The notes under the pieces were generated by a model. It saw only the letters and a program-made list of their open reading frames with translations. It ran no database searches and was not told the origin of the DNA. Both the position numbers and the translations under genes were made by a program. This document shows positions 28,307 to 37,040 of a DNA stretch of 64,000 nt, piece after piece. This stretch comes from an uncultured Veillonellaceae bacterium. Its GTDB lineage: Bacteria > Bacillota > Negativicutes > Veillonellales > Dialisteraceae. Position 1 is the first letter of the stretch, and each line of letters starts with the position of its first letter. The stretch lies in assembly GCA_927353735.1 (NCBI GenBank), contig CAKMIA010000002.1:1-64000 (forward strand). The letters run 5' to 3'.

Positions 28307-28316
28307 GAGGTGAACT

Positions 28317-28634
28317 ATGGGGACAGAAAGCCGGAGACAGGAGCTGATGAAGCTCTGCGGACTGTGCGACGAGGCGCTGCGGGAGCTGGAAACGGCAGCG
28401 TGCGCCGGCGAAAGCCGGGAGGATTACGAGGAACGGATCGGGCTGGCAGCGGCCATGAAGCAGGCCGGCTTTTCCGCGGAGGAGATCCGCGCCTATTTCG
28501 GCGGGCAGAGCCGGAGCGTGCGGCGGGCTCTGCTGGCGGCGCGGCGCTGGGCGCTCGTGCAGGAGATCCGGGAAAGGGAAACGGCCCTGGCCCGGGTGGA
28601 TTATCTGCTGTATCAGGAGGAGCGGAACGGGTAA
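28317..28634 (+). CDS. MerR-effector-domain-like protein without a DNA-binding domain
   Basis: 105 residues, all helical. The second half follows the C-terminal part of MerR-family regulators: AAAMKQAGFSAEEIRAYF corresponds to the linker helix after the winged domain, and RRALLAARRWALVQEIRERETALARVDYLLY to the dimerisation coiled coil that ends in LDY. The N-terminal 40 residues are not a recognisable helix-turn-helix. It could heterodimerise with a MerR protein, or be a reduced relic. RBS GAGG, seven bases before ATG. Confidence 0.55.
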   Translation: MGTESRRQELMKLCGLCDEALRELETAACAGESREDYEERIGLAAAMKQAGFSAEEIRAYFGGQSRSVRRALLAARRWALVQEIRERETALARVDYLLYQEERNG

Positions 28635-28722
28635 TTTTTCCGGCCCCTCTTGATTTCCAGTGCGCTTTAGGTCATATAATAAAGAAAACGGAATTTCGAT
28701 TTTCCGAAAAGGAGGATATACT

Positions 28723-29670
28723 ATGGAAAAATTTCCGCAGGCTCCCGTAGTGGGCTGCCGCCGTGTAGGCGCTGATGACAGGGAAGGATCTCATGCCAGA
28801 GTCTATTTCACGAAGCATATCGATGCAGAGCATCTGATCCGTCTGTACCGGCTCATCAATGAGAGCATTTACGGCAAGGTGGCCATCAAGCTGCATACGG
28901 GCGAACAGCACGGCCCGAACATCCTGCCCCGCGACATGGTGAAGGCGTTCCAGGCACAGGTGCCGGACAGCAATATCGTGGAAACGAACACGCTCTACAA
29001 GGGCGACCGCTACACCACGGAGCTGCACCGCAAGACCATCGAGGTGAACGGCTGGAACTTCTGCCCGGTGGACATCATGGACGAGGAAGGCACGGTAAAG
29101 CTTCCCGTACGGGGCGGCAAACACTTCAAGGAAGTCTCCATGGGCGGCCATATCGTGAACTATGATTCCATGATCGTGCTCACCCATTTCAAGGGCCACG
29201 CCATGGGCGGCTTCGGAGGCTCCATGAAAAATATCGCCATCGGCTGCGCTGACGGCCGCGAGGGCAAGGCGCAGGTGCACGGCGTGGATCTGTACAACCA
29301 GCCGGAGGACTGGAACGACTGGCCGGGCAAGGAGACCCTCATGGAAAACATGGCGGAATCGGCCAAGGCGACCATCGACTATTTCGGCAAGCACATCGTA
29401 TTCCTCAACGTGATGCGCCGCATGTCCGTAGACTGCGACTGCGCGGGCACCGCCGCTGCGGAACCGACCATTCCGGATATCGGCATCGCCGCGTCCACGG
29501 ATATCCTCGCCATCGATCAGGCCTGCGTGGACATGGTCTACAATCAGGAAAGCAACCATGATCTGGTGGAACGCATGGAGAGCCGCCACGGCCTCCATCA
29601 GCTCACGGCCATGCGCGCACTGAAGATGGGCAGCGACAAGTACGAGCTCATCTGCATTGACGACGACTGA
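28723..29670 (+). CDS. DUF362-domain protein (cytoplasmic paralogue)
   Basis: 315 residues, no signal peptide. Conserved DUF362 landmarks: VAIKLHTGEQHGPNILPRD, NYDSMIVLTHFKGHAMGGFGG, MKNIAIG, SVDCDCAG and TDILAIDQACVDMVY. The paired cysteines of DCDC and nearby acidic residues could bind a metal. The family often occurs near iron-sulfur proteins but has no settled activity; here there is no ferredoxin domain. A clear paralogue is the lipoprotein at 39753. ATG 28723 has AAGGAGG; TATAAT at 28674-28679 may be the -10 box. Confidence 0.85.
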   Translation: MEKFPQAPVVGCRRVGADDREGSHARVYFTKHIDAEHLIRLYRLINESIYGKVAIKLHTGEQHGPNILPRDMVKAFQAQVPDSNIVETNTLYKGDRYTTELHRKTIEVNGWNFCPVDIMDEEGTVKLPVRGGKHFKEVSMGGHIVNYDSMIVLTHFKGHAMGGFGGSMKNIAIGCADGREGKAQVHGVDLYNQPEDWNDWPGKETLMENMAESAKATIDYFGKHIVFLNVMRRMSVDCDCAGTAAAEPTIPDIGIAASTDILAIDQACVDMVYNQESNHDLVERMESRHGLHQLTAMRALKMGSDKYELICIDDD

Positions 29671-29678
29671 TGCCCAGA

Positions 29679-29705
29679 GAGGCGCCCTTCGGGGCGTCTT
29701 TTTTT
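29679..29705 (+). terminator. terminator of the DUF362 gene
   Basis: AGGCGCCC-TTC-GGGGCGTCT stem and a seven-T run. Confidence 0.85.
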
Positions 29706-29750
29706 GTGGGGAGTGTACTAAGAAAAATCAAATAATTTTCTAATAAAATA

Positions 29751-29779
29751 TTGACGGACGGAACCGGCCATGCTATACT
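29751..29779 (+). promoter_or_regulatory. promoter of riboswitch 3
   Basis: TTGACG (29751-29756), 17 bp, TATACT (29774-29779), preceded by an AT-rich stretch. Confidence 0.8.
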
Positions 29780-29801
29780 GACTGCAACAAGGACATAGAG
29801 A

Positions 29802-29980
29802 ACAGGTGCCCGCAAGGGCTTAATAGGGAAGCCGGTGAAAGGCCGGCACGGTCCCGCCACTGTATGGCTGAGCAGCTCCGGAAGATGTCACTGGGAAACC
29901 GGGAAGGCAGGAGGCTGCGAGGACGCCGAGTCAGGAGAACTGCCTGTTCGGAAATCACTGTTTGACCTGCGAGGGATGGG
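29802..29980 (+). promoter_or_regulatory. cobalamin riboswitch 3
   Basis: Complete aptamer: P1 ACAGG/CCTGT, GTGCCCGCAAGGGC, AATAGGGAAGCCGGTG, CACGGTCCCGCCACTGTA, TGTCACTGGGAAACCGGGAAGG, GTCAGGAGAACTGCC and CTGCGAGGGATGGG. More diverged from riboswitches 1 and 2 than those are from each other. Confidence 0.95.
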
Positions 29981-30010
29981 AAGGTGATACGTACGCCGGA
30001 CGGCCATGGT

Positions 30011-30051
30011 ATCCGCTCTTTTCTTCCTATCCCGAAAAGAGCGGATTTTTT
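30011..30051 (+). terminator. riboswitch 3 terminator
   Basis: Perfect 13-bp stem ATCCGCTCTTTTC / GAAAAGAGCGGAT followed by a T run. Confidence 0.92.
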
Positions 30052-30328
30052 GCAGATTGCACGGGCGCTTTTCCGGCGCTTTGCAATAGAGGAGACGGGC
30101 CTTTGGGGAATGCGCCGTCTCTTGCATCCGGGCTCCGCGCCTGGTCCATCCTTCCTCCGGCATGACGGCAGCCGCAGGGAAAAACTGCCGGAATGCCTTT
30201 TCCCCGATCTCTGCCCGGCAGGCGTTCTGCCCCGCAGACAGTATGTTCTCCCAAACCTTTTGCTGAGGAAACGTGTTTCCGGCTTTCGGCATCCGCCGGT
30301 GTGAGGCAATTTTGATTGCCTCTTTTTT
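30052..30328 (+). ncRNA. second candidate B12-controlled noncoding RNA
   Basis: Between the riboswitch 3 terminator and a second terminator there is no supported gene. A 106-codon frame (29984-30304) starts at GTG inside the leader and has no family feature. Serial stems are visible: ATTGCA/TGCAAT, GAGACGG/CCGTCTC (7 bp) and CGGCAG/CTGCCG, then the terminator GAGGCAAT/ATTGCCTC. The layout copies that after riboswitches 1 and 2, but the sequences are not obviously alike. Confidence 0.4.
30303..30328 (+). terminator. terminator closing the riboswitch 3 unit
   Basis: Perfect 8-bp stem GAGGCAAT-TTTG-ATTGCCTC and six T. Confidence 0.92.
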
Positions 30329-30394
30329 ATTTGCTATAAATTAGAAAACTTAGTATAAACTTAGAAGTAGTAATACATAAAATTAGAAAAAGAT

Positions 30395-30423
30395 TTGATT
30401 TTACAGGAAGGGATTGATATACT
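30395..30423 (+). promoter_or_regulatory. promoter of the mutAB operon and riboswitch 4
   Basis: TTGATT (30395-30400), 17 bp, TATACT (30418-30423), after an AT-rich tract (30329-30394). Confidence 0.8.
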
Positions 30424-30457
30424 GGGGATAGAAACCGCAGCAAATTTCATACCACAG

Positions 30458-30640
30458 ACAGATGCGAAAGCATAAAAGAGAATCCGGTGAGAAGCCGGAG
30501 CGGTCCCGCCACTGTATGAGGGAGCGGCTGTCAAAGATGTCACTGGGAAACCGGGAAGGCTGACAGCTGCAGGGAACTCGAGCCAGGAGAACTATCTGTC
30601 CGGGAATCACCGTTTGACCTACGAGAGATAGGGAGGGGAT
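30458..30640 (+). promoter_or_regulatory. cobalamin riboswitch 4, leader of the mutAB operon
   Basis: Aptamer with P1 ACAGAT (30458-30463) / ATCTGT (30594-30599), GAATCCGGTGAGAAGCCGG, the core GCGGTCCCGCCACTGTA, TGTCACTGGGAAACCGGGAAGG, GCCAGGAGAACTATC and CCTACGAGAGATAGGG. The 5' arm is shorter than in the other three. It heads a ~400-base leader before a mutase that itself uses B12. Confidence 0.93.
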
Positions 30641-30659
30641 CTGGTTTTCCGCACCATTT

Positions 30660-30687
30660 CCGGCTGTCCCTGTACAGCCGGTTTTTT
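30660..30687 (+). terminator. riboswitch 4 terminator (attenuator of mutAB)
   Basis: Perfect 8-bp stem CCGGCTGT / ACAGCCGG, loop CCCTGT, six T, 135 bases before mutA. Confidence 0.92.
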
Positions 30688-30821
30688 GTTTCGGAAGACA
30701 AATACAAAGAAAGGAGCATCGGGACCATTTGCTGCGGATTACAGGAAATCGGCGCTCTCTGCCCGGCCGGACCGGCAGCAGAAAGCCCGGCAGTCATTTT
30801 CCGAAAAGGAGGACATATTTC

Positions 30822-33071
30822 ATGGATGAAACAGCAAAGACAGCGGGCGGACAGGAAATCAGGCAGCTGACGGATCAGGAGCTGGAGGAGATCCTGAAGA
30901 AGTCGGAAGGGAAAACGGATTTCCCGCCCGTCTCATTCGATGAATTTACCCCGCCGTCGTACGACGAATGGGTGGATGCGTGCTGCGCGCTGCTGAAAGG
31001 CCGTCCCTTCGACAAGGTCATGTATACCCGGACCTATGAGGGGATCACCTTTTCTCCGATCTACACCTGGAAGACCGGCCCGGATGCGCAGGAAAAGATC
31101 CTGCCCCGCGATGAGTATCCGGGGATGGGGAATTTCCTTCGCGGCCAGACGGCCTGCGGCTATGAGAAGCATCCCTGGGGCATTGCACAGGTCTGCGATG
31201 AAACGCTGCCGGCGGACAGCAATGAGCTGCTGAAGCACGAGATCGACCGGGGCTCCACGGTCTATCATGTGCGCGTGGACAGCGCGACACTGGACGGCGT
31301 GGACGTGACGGATGCGGAGAAGCCCGGCGACACGGGGGTCAGCCTCACCACGCTGGAGGATATGCACACTCTGCTGTCCGGTCTGGATCTGGCGCACATT
31401 CCCTTCATGATGTATGCCGGCGTTTCCCCGCTGGCGCTGCTGGCGCTCACCGCGGCGGCGGTCCGTGCGCAGGGCGGGGATATCCGCGCCCTGGAGGGCG
31501 TCATCGGCGCCAATCCGCTGGCGGAGCTGGCGGCGCACGGCCGGAACCGGATGCCGCTGGAAAAGAGCTACGAGGAAATGGCGGCGTGCATCCGCTGGAC
31601 GCGGAAGCATGCACCGGAGCTCCGCACGGTCATGGTGAGCAGCGATGTCTTCTCTCTCGGCGGCGCACAGGCGGTGCAGGAAACGGCGTACACCTTCGGC
31701 ATGGCCGTGGAATACATCCGGGAAATGCAGAAGCGGGGCCTGTCCATCCACGACATCGCCCGGTCTCTGTATTTCGGCTTCAATATCGGAGCCAATTTCT
31801 ATATCGAGATCGCGCGGCTCCGGGCGGCGCGCGTCGTCTGGGCACAGATCATGGAAGCCTTCGGCGCGGACGAGGAGGACCGGGCCATGAAGATCCATGC
31901 CCGCCCGGCGTTCTTCACGAAGACCATCTTCGATGCCGGTGTGAATATGCTCCGCAATACGACGGAGGCCTTTTCCGCCGTAGTGGGCGGCGTGGACACC
32001 TACGAAAATTCGCCCTACGACGACACGGTCCGCAAGGGCGATGAATTTTCCCGCCGCATCGCGAGAAATCTGCAGATCATGCTGCAGGAGGAATTCGGCA
32101 TGCTTCGTCCGATCGATCCGGCCGGCGGCTCCTGGGCGATCGAGGCACTCACGAAGGAAATGGCGGAAAAAATCTGGCAGGAATTCCAGTGCATCGAGGG
32201 CAGGGGCGGCATGACGAAGGCCCTCATGGAAGGCTATCCGCAGAAGGAGATCGCCCGGGTGCTGGCGGAACGGTTCCGCAATCTGGATCTCCGCAGGGAT
32301 TCCGCCGTAGGCAACAATATGTACCCGAATATGGCGGAAGAGCTGATCCGGCCGCGTCCGGAGGACACGGAAGCGCTCCGGAAGCAGCTGGCGGAGAGCA
32401 TGCAGGCCTACCGGAAGGATCAGGACATGACGGAACGGGTGAGCGCGCTGCACGAGCTCCGGCAGGCGAAGGAGGACGGGCTGGTGGACAGCGCGGTCCG
32501 CGCCTTCTCCGCCGGGGCGACCCTCGGCGAGGTGAGCGAGATCACGGGGACCGGCGAAGACAGCCTCTCCGTGGAGGCCATCGCGCCCCACCGCTGGACC
32601 GAGCGGTATGAGGCGCTCCGGTTCGACACCGAGGCCTATAAGGAAAAGACCGGACAGAATGTGGAGGTCTTCCTGGCCAACATGGGCCGTATCCCGCAGC
32701 ACAAGGCGCGGGCGGATTTCTCTACGAGCTTCCTTCAGGTGGGTGAGTTCAACGTCCATCTGAATGAGGGCTTCCAGGACGATGAGACGATGAGCGGCAT
32801 CGACAAGTGCGCGAAGGCCGCGGCAGAATTCCCCTACGATGCGGCGGTCATCTGCTCCACCGATGCGACCTATCCCGATATCGTGCCGGAGCTGGCACCG
32901 AAGCTGAAGGCGGCGCTGCCGGAGGGGGCGGTGCTGTTCCTCGCAGGAGCGGCGCCGAAGGAACTGGAGGAGATCTACCGCGCAGCCGGCGTCGATGAAT
33001 TTATCAGCGTCAGGGCCAACTGCTATGAAATCCTCCGCATGCTGCAGAAAAAGAAAGGAATGATCGAATGA
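30822..33071 (+). CDS. mutA: methylmalonyl-CoA mutase small subunit (MutA)
   Basis: 749 residues. The non-catalytic partner of the heterodimeric mutase: a mutase-like barrel ([16 protein letters not shown], then [30 protein letters not shown] and [19 protein letters not shown] stretch) and a C-terminal B12-like domain lacking the DxHxxG motif ([18 protein letters not shown]), as expected for small subunits. ATG 30822 has AAAAGGAGG; the upstream 31 codons are leader. It overlaps mutB by four bases (ATGA), so translation is coupled. Codon usage is ordinary and GC-rich, unlike the first mutase. Confidence 0.93.
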   Translation: MDETAKTAGGQEIRQLTDQELEEILKKSEGKTDFPPVSFDEFTPPSYDEWVDACCALLKGRPFDKVMYTRTYEGITFSPIYTWKTGPDAQEKILPRDEYPGMGNFLRGQTACGYEKHPWGIAQVCDETLPADSNELLKHEIDRGSTVYHVRVDSATLDGVDVTDAEKPGDTGVSLTTLEDMHTLLSGLDLAHIPFMMYAGVSPLALLALTAAAVRAQGGDIRALEGVIGANPLAELAAHGRNRMPLEKSYEEMAACIRWTRKHAPELRTVMVSSDVFSLGGAQAVQETAYTFGMAVEYIREMQKRGLSIHDIARSLYFGFNIGANFYIEIARLRAARVVWAQIMEAFGADEEDRAMKIHARPAFFTKTIFDAGVNMLRNTTEAFSAVVGGVDTYENSPYDDTVRKGDEFSRRIARNLQIMLQEEFGMLRPIDPAGGSWAIEALTKEMAEKIWQEFQCIEGRGGMTKALMEGYPQKEIARVLAERFRNLDLRRDSAVGNNMYPNMAEELIRPRPEDTEALRKQLAESMQAYRKDQDMTERVSALHELRQAKEDGLVDSAVRAFSAGATLGEVSEITGTGEDSLSVEAIAPHRWTERYEALRFDTEAYKEKTGQNVEVFLANMGRIPQHKARADFSTSFLQVGEFNVHLNEGFQDDETMSGIDKCAKAAAEFPYDAAVICSTDATYPDIVPELAPKLKAALPEGAVLFLAGAAPKELEEIYRAAGVDEFISVRANCYEILRMLQKKKGMIE

Positions 33072-35275
33072 TGGCAAACGCAAATCCTGATTTCACCCGA
33101 CTCTCTCTGAAGAAACAGCCCGGCCGCTCCTATGAGGCATGGAAGGAAAAGCTGGAGGCCGGGACGGGTCAGCCTTATGACGCGCTCTATGAAAACACGC
33201 TGGAGCGCATCCCCGTGGCGCCGCTCTACACGCAGGACGTCTATGAGCAGTGCCATCATCTGGATTTCATGAGCGGCATCCCGCCGTTCCTCCGCGGCCC
33301 CTATTCCACGATGTATGTGTTCCGCCCGTGGACGGTCCGGCAGTATGCTGGCTTTTCCACGGCGGAGGAATCCAATGCCTTTTACCGGAGAAATCTGGCA
33401 GCGGGGCAGAAGGGGCTGTCCATCGCCTTCGATCTCCCCACCCACCGCGGCTATGATGCGGACAATCCCCGCGTCATCGGGGACGTGGGCAAGGCCGGCG
33501 TATCGGTGTGCTCCATGCTGGATATGAACATCCTTTTCGCGGGCATCCCCCTGGACCAGATGTCTGTCTCCATGACGATGAACGGCGCGGTGCTTCCCAT
33601 CATGGCGTTCTTCGTCTGTGCCGGAGAGGAGCAGGGCGTGGACAAGGCCATCATGGCCGGCACGATCCAGAATGATATCCTGAAGGAATTCATGGTGCGC
33701 AATACCTACATCTACCCGCCGGAAATGTCCATGCGCATCATCGGGGATATTTTCGAATACACCACGAAGTACATGCCGAAGTTCAACAGCATTTCCATTT
33801 CCGGCTACCACATCCAGGAATGCGGTGCCACCTGCGATCTCGAGCTGGGCTACACGCTGGCAGACGGCATGGAATACATCCGCTGCGGCGAAAAGGCCGG
33901 CCTGCCGGTGGACGCCTTTGCGAAGCGCCTGTCCTTCTTCTGGGATCAGGGAAAGAATTATTTCATGGAAGTGGCGAAGATGCGGGCGGCCCGCGTGCTC
34001 TGGGCGAAGATCCTCAAACAGTTCGGCGCTAAAAATCCGAAGTCCATGGCGCTTCGCACGCACAGCCAGACCTCCGGCTGGTCGCTCACGGAGCAGGACC
34101 CGTTCAACAATATCGCCCGCACCTGTATGGAAGCCATGTCCGCGGCGCTGGGCCACACCCAGTCGCTCCACACCAATGCGCTGGATGAAGCCATCGCGCT
34201 CCCGACGGACTTCTCGGCCCGGCTGGCCCGCAATACCCAGCTCTACATCCAGGATGAAACGAAGGTCTGCAAGATCATCGACCCGTGGGGAGGCTCCTAC
34301 TATGTGGAGTACCTCACCAACGAGATCATCAAGCGGGCCTGGGCGCATATCCAGGAAGTGGAATCGCTGGGCGGCATGGCCAAGGCCATCGCGACGGGGC
34401 TCCCGAAAATGCGCATCGAGGAATGCGCGGCCCGCCGTCAGGCGGATATCGACTCCGGCCGGGAAACGATCGTCGGCCTGAACAAGTACCGCCTCGCAAA
34501 GGAGGACCCGCTGAACGTCCTGTCCATCGACAATACGGCCGTGCGCAACGCCCAGATCAGACGGCTGGAGAAATGCCGGGCCGAGCGCGATCCGGACGCG
34601 GTGCGCCGCGATCTGGAAGCCATCACCAAGGCGGCGGAGTCCCGCGAATACGGCAACCTGCTCGAGCTGTCCGTACAGGCGGCCCACGACCGGGCGACGC
34701 TGGGTGAAATTTCCGATGCGGTGGAAAAGGTGTCCGGCCGCTACAACGCGGTGATCCACACGGTATCCGGCGTTTACTCCGCCGAATTTGACGACCGCAC
34801 CGAGCTGGACCGGGCGAAAAAGCTCACCGATGAATTTGAACGGCTGGAAGGGCGCCGTCCCCGTATTTTCCTCGCCAAGATGGGGCAGGACGGACACGAC
34901 AGGGGGCAGAAGGTGCTGGCCACCTCGTTCGCCGACATGGGCTGGGACGTGGACGTGGGCCCGCTCTTCCAGACGCCGGAGGAAGCGGCGCAGGATGCGG
35001 TGGACAACGACGTGCACATGGTGGGCTTCTCCTCGCTGGCCGCCGGCCACAAGACGCTGCTCCCCGCGCTGGTGGACAATCTGAAAAAGCTGGGCCGTGA
35101 GGATATCCTCGTCGCCATCGGCGGGGTGATCCCTCCGCAGGATTATCAGTACCTGTATGACCACGGCGCTGTGGCGATCTTCGGACCGGGCACGAACATT
35201 CCCCAGTGTTGCTGCCGGCTGCTGGAAATGCTCGTGGAGCGTGCGAAGGAGGAGCAGAAGCAGGAAGAAGGCTGA
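33068..35275 (+). CDS. mutB: methylmalonyl-CoA mutase large subunit (MutB)
   Basis: 735 residues, full length, with catalytic barrel and B12 domain in one chain. Substrate residues: Tyr93 in RQYAG and Arg223 in MSMRII, both those of methylmalonyl-specific enzymes; catalytic His248 in SGYHIQECG. The lower cobalt ligand is His610 in [12 protein letters not shown]. It interconverts succinyl-CoA and (R)-methylmalonyl-CoA. The genome thus has two complete mutases of different architecture in 22 kb. Translation is coupled to mutA. Confidence 0.96.
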   Translation: MMANANPDFTRLSLKKQPGRSYEAWKEKLEAGTGQPYDALYENTLERIPVAPLYTQDVYEQCHHLDFMSGIPPFLRGPYSTMYVFRPWTVRQYAGFSTAEESNAFYRRNLAAGQKGLSIAFDLPTHRGYDADNPRVIGDVGKAGVSVCSMLDMNILFAGIPLDQMSVSMTMNGAVLPIMAFFVCAGEEQGVDKAIMAGTIQNDILKEFMVRNTYIYPPEMSMRIIGDIFEYTTKYMPKFNSISISGYHIQECGATCDLELGYTLADGMEYIRCGEKAGLPVDAFAKRLSFFWDQGKNYFMEVAKMRAARVLWAKILKQFGAKNPKSMALRTHSQTSGWSLTEQDPFNNIARTCMEAMSAALGHTQSLHTNALDEAIALPTDFSARLARNTQLYIQDETKVCKIIDPWGGSYYVEYLTNEIIKRAWAHIQEVESLGGMAKAIATGLPKMRIEECAARRQADIDSGRETIVGLNKYRLAKEDPLNVLSIDNTAVRNAQIRRLEKCRAERDPDAVRRDLEAITKAAESREYGNLLELSVQAAHDRATLGEISDAVEKVSGRYNAVIHTVSGVYSAEFDDRTELDRAKKLTDEFERLEGRRPRIFLAKMGQDGHDRGQKVLATSFADMGWDVDVGPLFQTPEEAAQDAVDNDVHMVGFSSLAAGHKTLLPALVDNLKKLGREDILVAIGGVIPPQDYQYLYDHGAVAIFGPGTNIPQCCCRLLEMLVERAKEEQKQEEG

Positions 35276-35331
35276 GGACGTCTCGCGGGCCGCGGAGGAA
35301 CATCCCTGGCCGCATGGAGGAGGTGTTTTCC

Positions 35332-37005
35332 ATGACAGAACATTCGGATGGATTTTTGCAGGAGGCCAGAGCGCTGGCCGCTGCATTTGAACAACGGGAA
35401 GGACGCCGGCCCCGCCTGTATCTGGCCGGTTCCGCGCCGGACGACGGGACGCATGCCCGGACGATGGCCGCCTCGGTTTTTTCCGAGGGCGGCTGGGATG
35501 TGGACGTGGGGCCGGAGGAGGAAAGCGCGGAGAGCGCCGTACGGAATGCGGCGGACAATGACGTCCATGTGATCGGCCTTTTTCTGCGGGAGAAGCGGGG
35601 ACAGGCGTACGTTTCCGCACTGGAAAAGGCATTGGGAAAGGCGTGCCGCCGGGATATCCGCCTCTTCGTCTTCGGCGCGGGGGCGGATAGGAATGCCCCG
35701 TGGCATGAGGCGTCCGGCGCCTGCGCCGCGGCCGGCACCGCAGAGGGGCTCCGCCGCGGGTGCCTCCGGCTGCTGCGGCACCTCGCCGGCGGGGCGGAAA
35801 AGAGCCGGGAAGGACAGGAACATACGATGAACGACAACCATGACGATCTCCGGCCAAGCTGGGTGCCGGAGGAAAAATCTCCGGAATTTGCGTGTACGGT
35901 CATGCGCGGCATCGACACGGCCACCAACAGCGTGACCGGCGACAAGGAATATCCCGAGGCGCCGCTGAAGCGTGCGCCGCTCCGCCGGAAGCTTTCCGTG
36001 CAGGACTACATCGACGGCGTTTCCCGGGGCGACCGGATGATCCTTTCCCGGGCGATCACGCTCATCGAGAGCAATGCCCCGCGGGATTTCGCCCGGGCGC
36101 AGCAGATGCTGCAGGGGCTCCTGCCGCGGACGGGCCGCGCGCTGCGCATCGGCATCACCGGCGTGCCGGGCGCGGGGAAGAGCACATTCATCGAGGCCTT
36201 CGGGCAGATGCTCTGCCGGCAGGGGTATCACGTGGCCGTGCTGGCAGTGGACCCCACCAGCTCCATCACCGGGGGCTCCGTGCTGGGGGACAAGACGCGG
36301 ATGCAGAAGCTGTCCCGCGAGCCGAACTGCTTCATCCGCCCGTCTCCGTCGAAGGGGACGCTGGGCGGCGTGACGCGGAAGAGCCGCGAGACCATGCTTC
36401 TCTGTGAGGCCGCGGGCTGCGACGTCATCCTCGTGGAGACCGTCGGCGTGGGCCAGTCGGAGACCACCGTCCGGTCCATGGTGGATTTCTTCCTGCTGGT
36501 GGTGCTCACCGGGGCCGGCGACGAGCTGCAGGGCATCAAGCGGGGCATCATGGAGCTGGCGGACGCCATCGTCGTCAACAAGGCGGACGGAGACAATCTG
36601 GCCAGAGCGACGGTGACGCAGGGCGAATACGAGCGGATGGCGGAATTCATCCGCCCGGCCACAGAGGGCTGGAGGACCCACGCCTACAAGTGCTCTGCCC
36701 TGCAGAAAACGGGGCTGCTCGAGCTGTGGGCGGTGATGCGCAAATTCGAAGAGGTGACGAAGAAGTCCGGCGTGTTCCAGAACCGGCGGCAGCGGCAGGT
36801 GCGCGACTGGATGAACAGCATGATCGACGAGCATCTGCACAATCTGTTCTTCGAGGACCCGCTGATTCGGGAACAGCTTCCCACCATCCGGGCCGCGGTG
36901 CTGGCGGGGGCGGCTTCGCCCAGTCAGGCCGTGACGGAGCTTATCCGCGCCTTCGACATGGACCGGGCGTCGGCCCGTCATCTGGAGGAAAACAGCCGGA
37001 GCTGA
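35332..37005 (+). CDS. MeaB-type GTPase fused to a degenerate B12-binding domain
   Basis: 557 residues. Residues ~20-125 align by eye with the B12 domain of MutB (EGRRPRLYLAGSAPDDGTHART against [22 protein letters not shown]; later GGWDVDVGP and NDVHVIG) but the DxHxxG cobalt-ligand motif is destroyed. Residues ~200-557 are a full MeaB: Walker A GVPGAGKST (277-285), DPTSSITGGSVLGDKTRM, VETVGVGQSE, NKADGD and the C-terminal arm. ATG 35332 has GGAGGAGG. An internal ATG at 35827 (residue 166) has GGAAGGACAGGA upstream and would give MeaB alone. Role: chaperone for MutAB; the pseudo-domain may dock on the mutase. Confidence 0.85.
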   Translation: MTEHSDGFLQEARALAAAFEQREGRRPRLYLAGSAPDDGTHARTMAASVFSEGGWDVDVGPEEESAESAVRNAADNDVHVIGLFLREKRGQAYVSALEKALGKACRRDIRLFVFGAGADRNAPWHEASGACAAAGTAEGLRRGCLRLLRHLAGGAEKSREGQEHTMNDNHDDLRPSWVPEEKSPEFACTVMRGIDTATNSVTGDKEYPEAPLKRAPLRRKLSVQDYIDGVSRGDRMILSRAITLIESNAPRDFARAQQMLQGLLPRTGRALRIGITGVPGAGKSTFIEAFGQMLCRQGYHVAVLAVDPTSSITGGSVLGDKTRMQKLSREPNCFIRPSPSKGTLGGVTRKSRETMLLCEAAGCDVILVETVGVGQSETTVRSMVDFFLLVVLTGAGDELQGIKRGIMELADAIVVNKADGDNLARATVTQGEYERMAEFIRPATEGWRTHAYKCSALQKTGLLELWAVMRKFEEVTKKSGVFQNRRQRQVRDWMNSMIDEHLHNLFFEDPLIREQLPTIRAAVLAGAASPSQAVTELIRAFDMDRASARHLEENSRS

Positions 37006-37040
37006 GGGAACGGCTTCGGCGGCAGAAAAAAGGAGGACCC

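Noticed and set aside
29984..30304. 106-codon plus-strand frame after riboswitch 3
   Set aside because: It begins at a GTG in the leader, runs straight through the terminator stem, and shows no family feature. I treat the stretch as noncoding, though a decayed gene cannot be excluded.
33023..35857. 944-codon minus-strand frame opposite mutB
   Set aside because: mutB is certain from its active-site residues. The opposite frame has no recognisable domain and exists because stop codons are rare in that phase.
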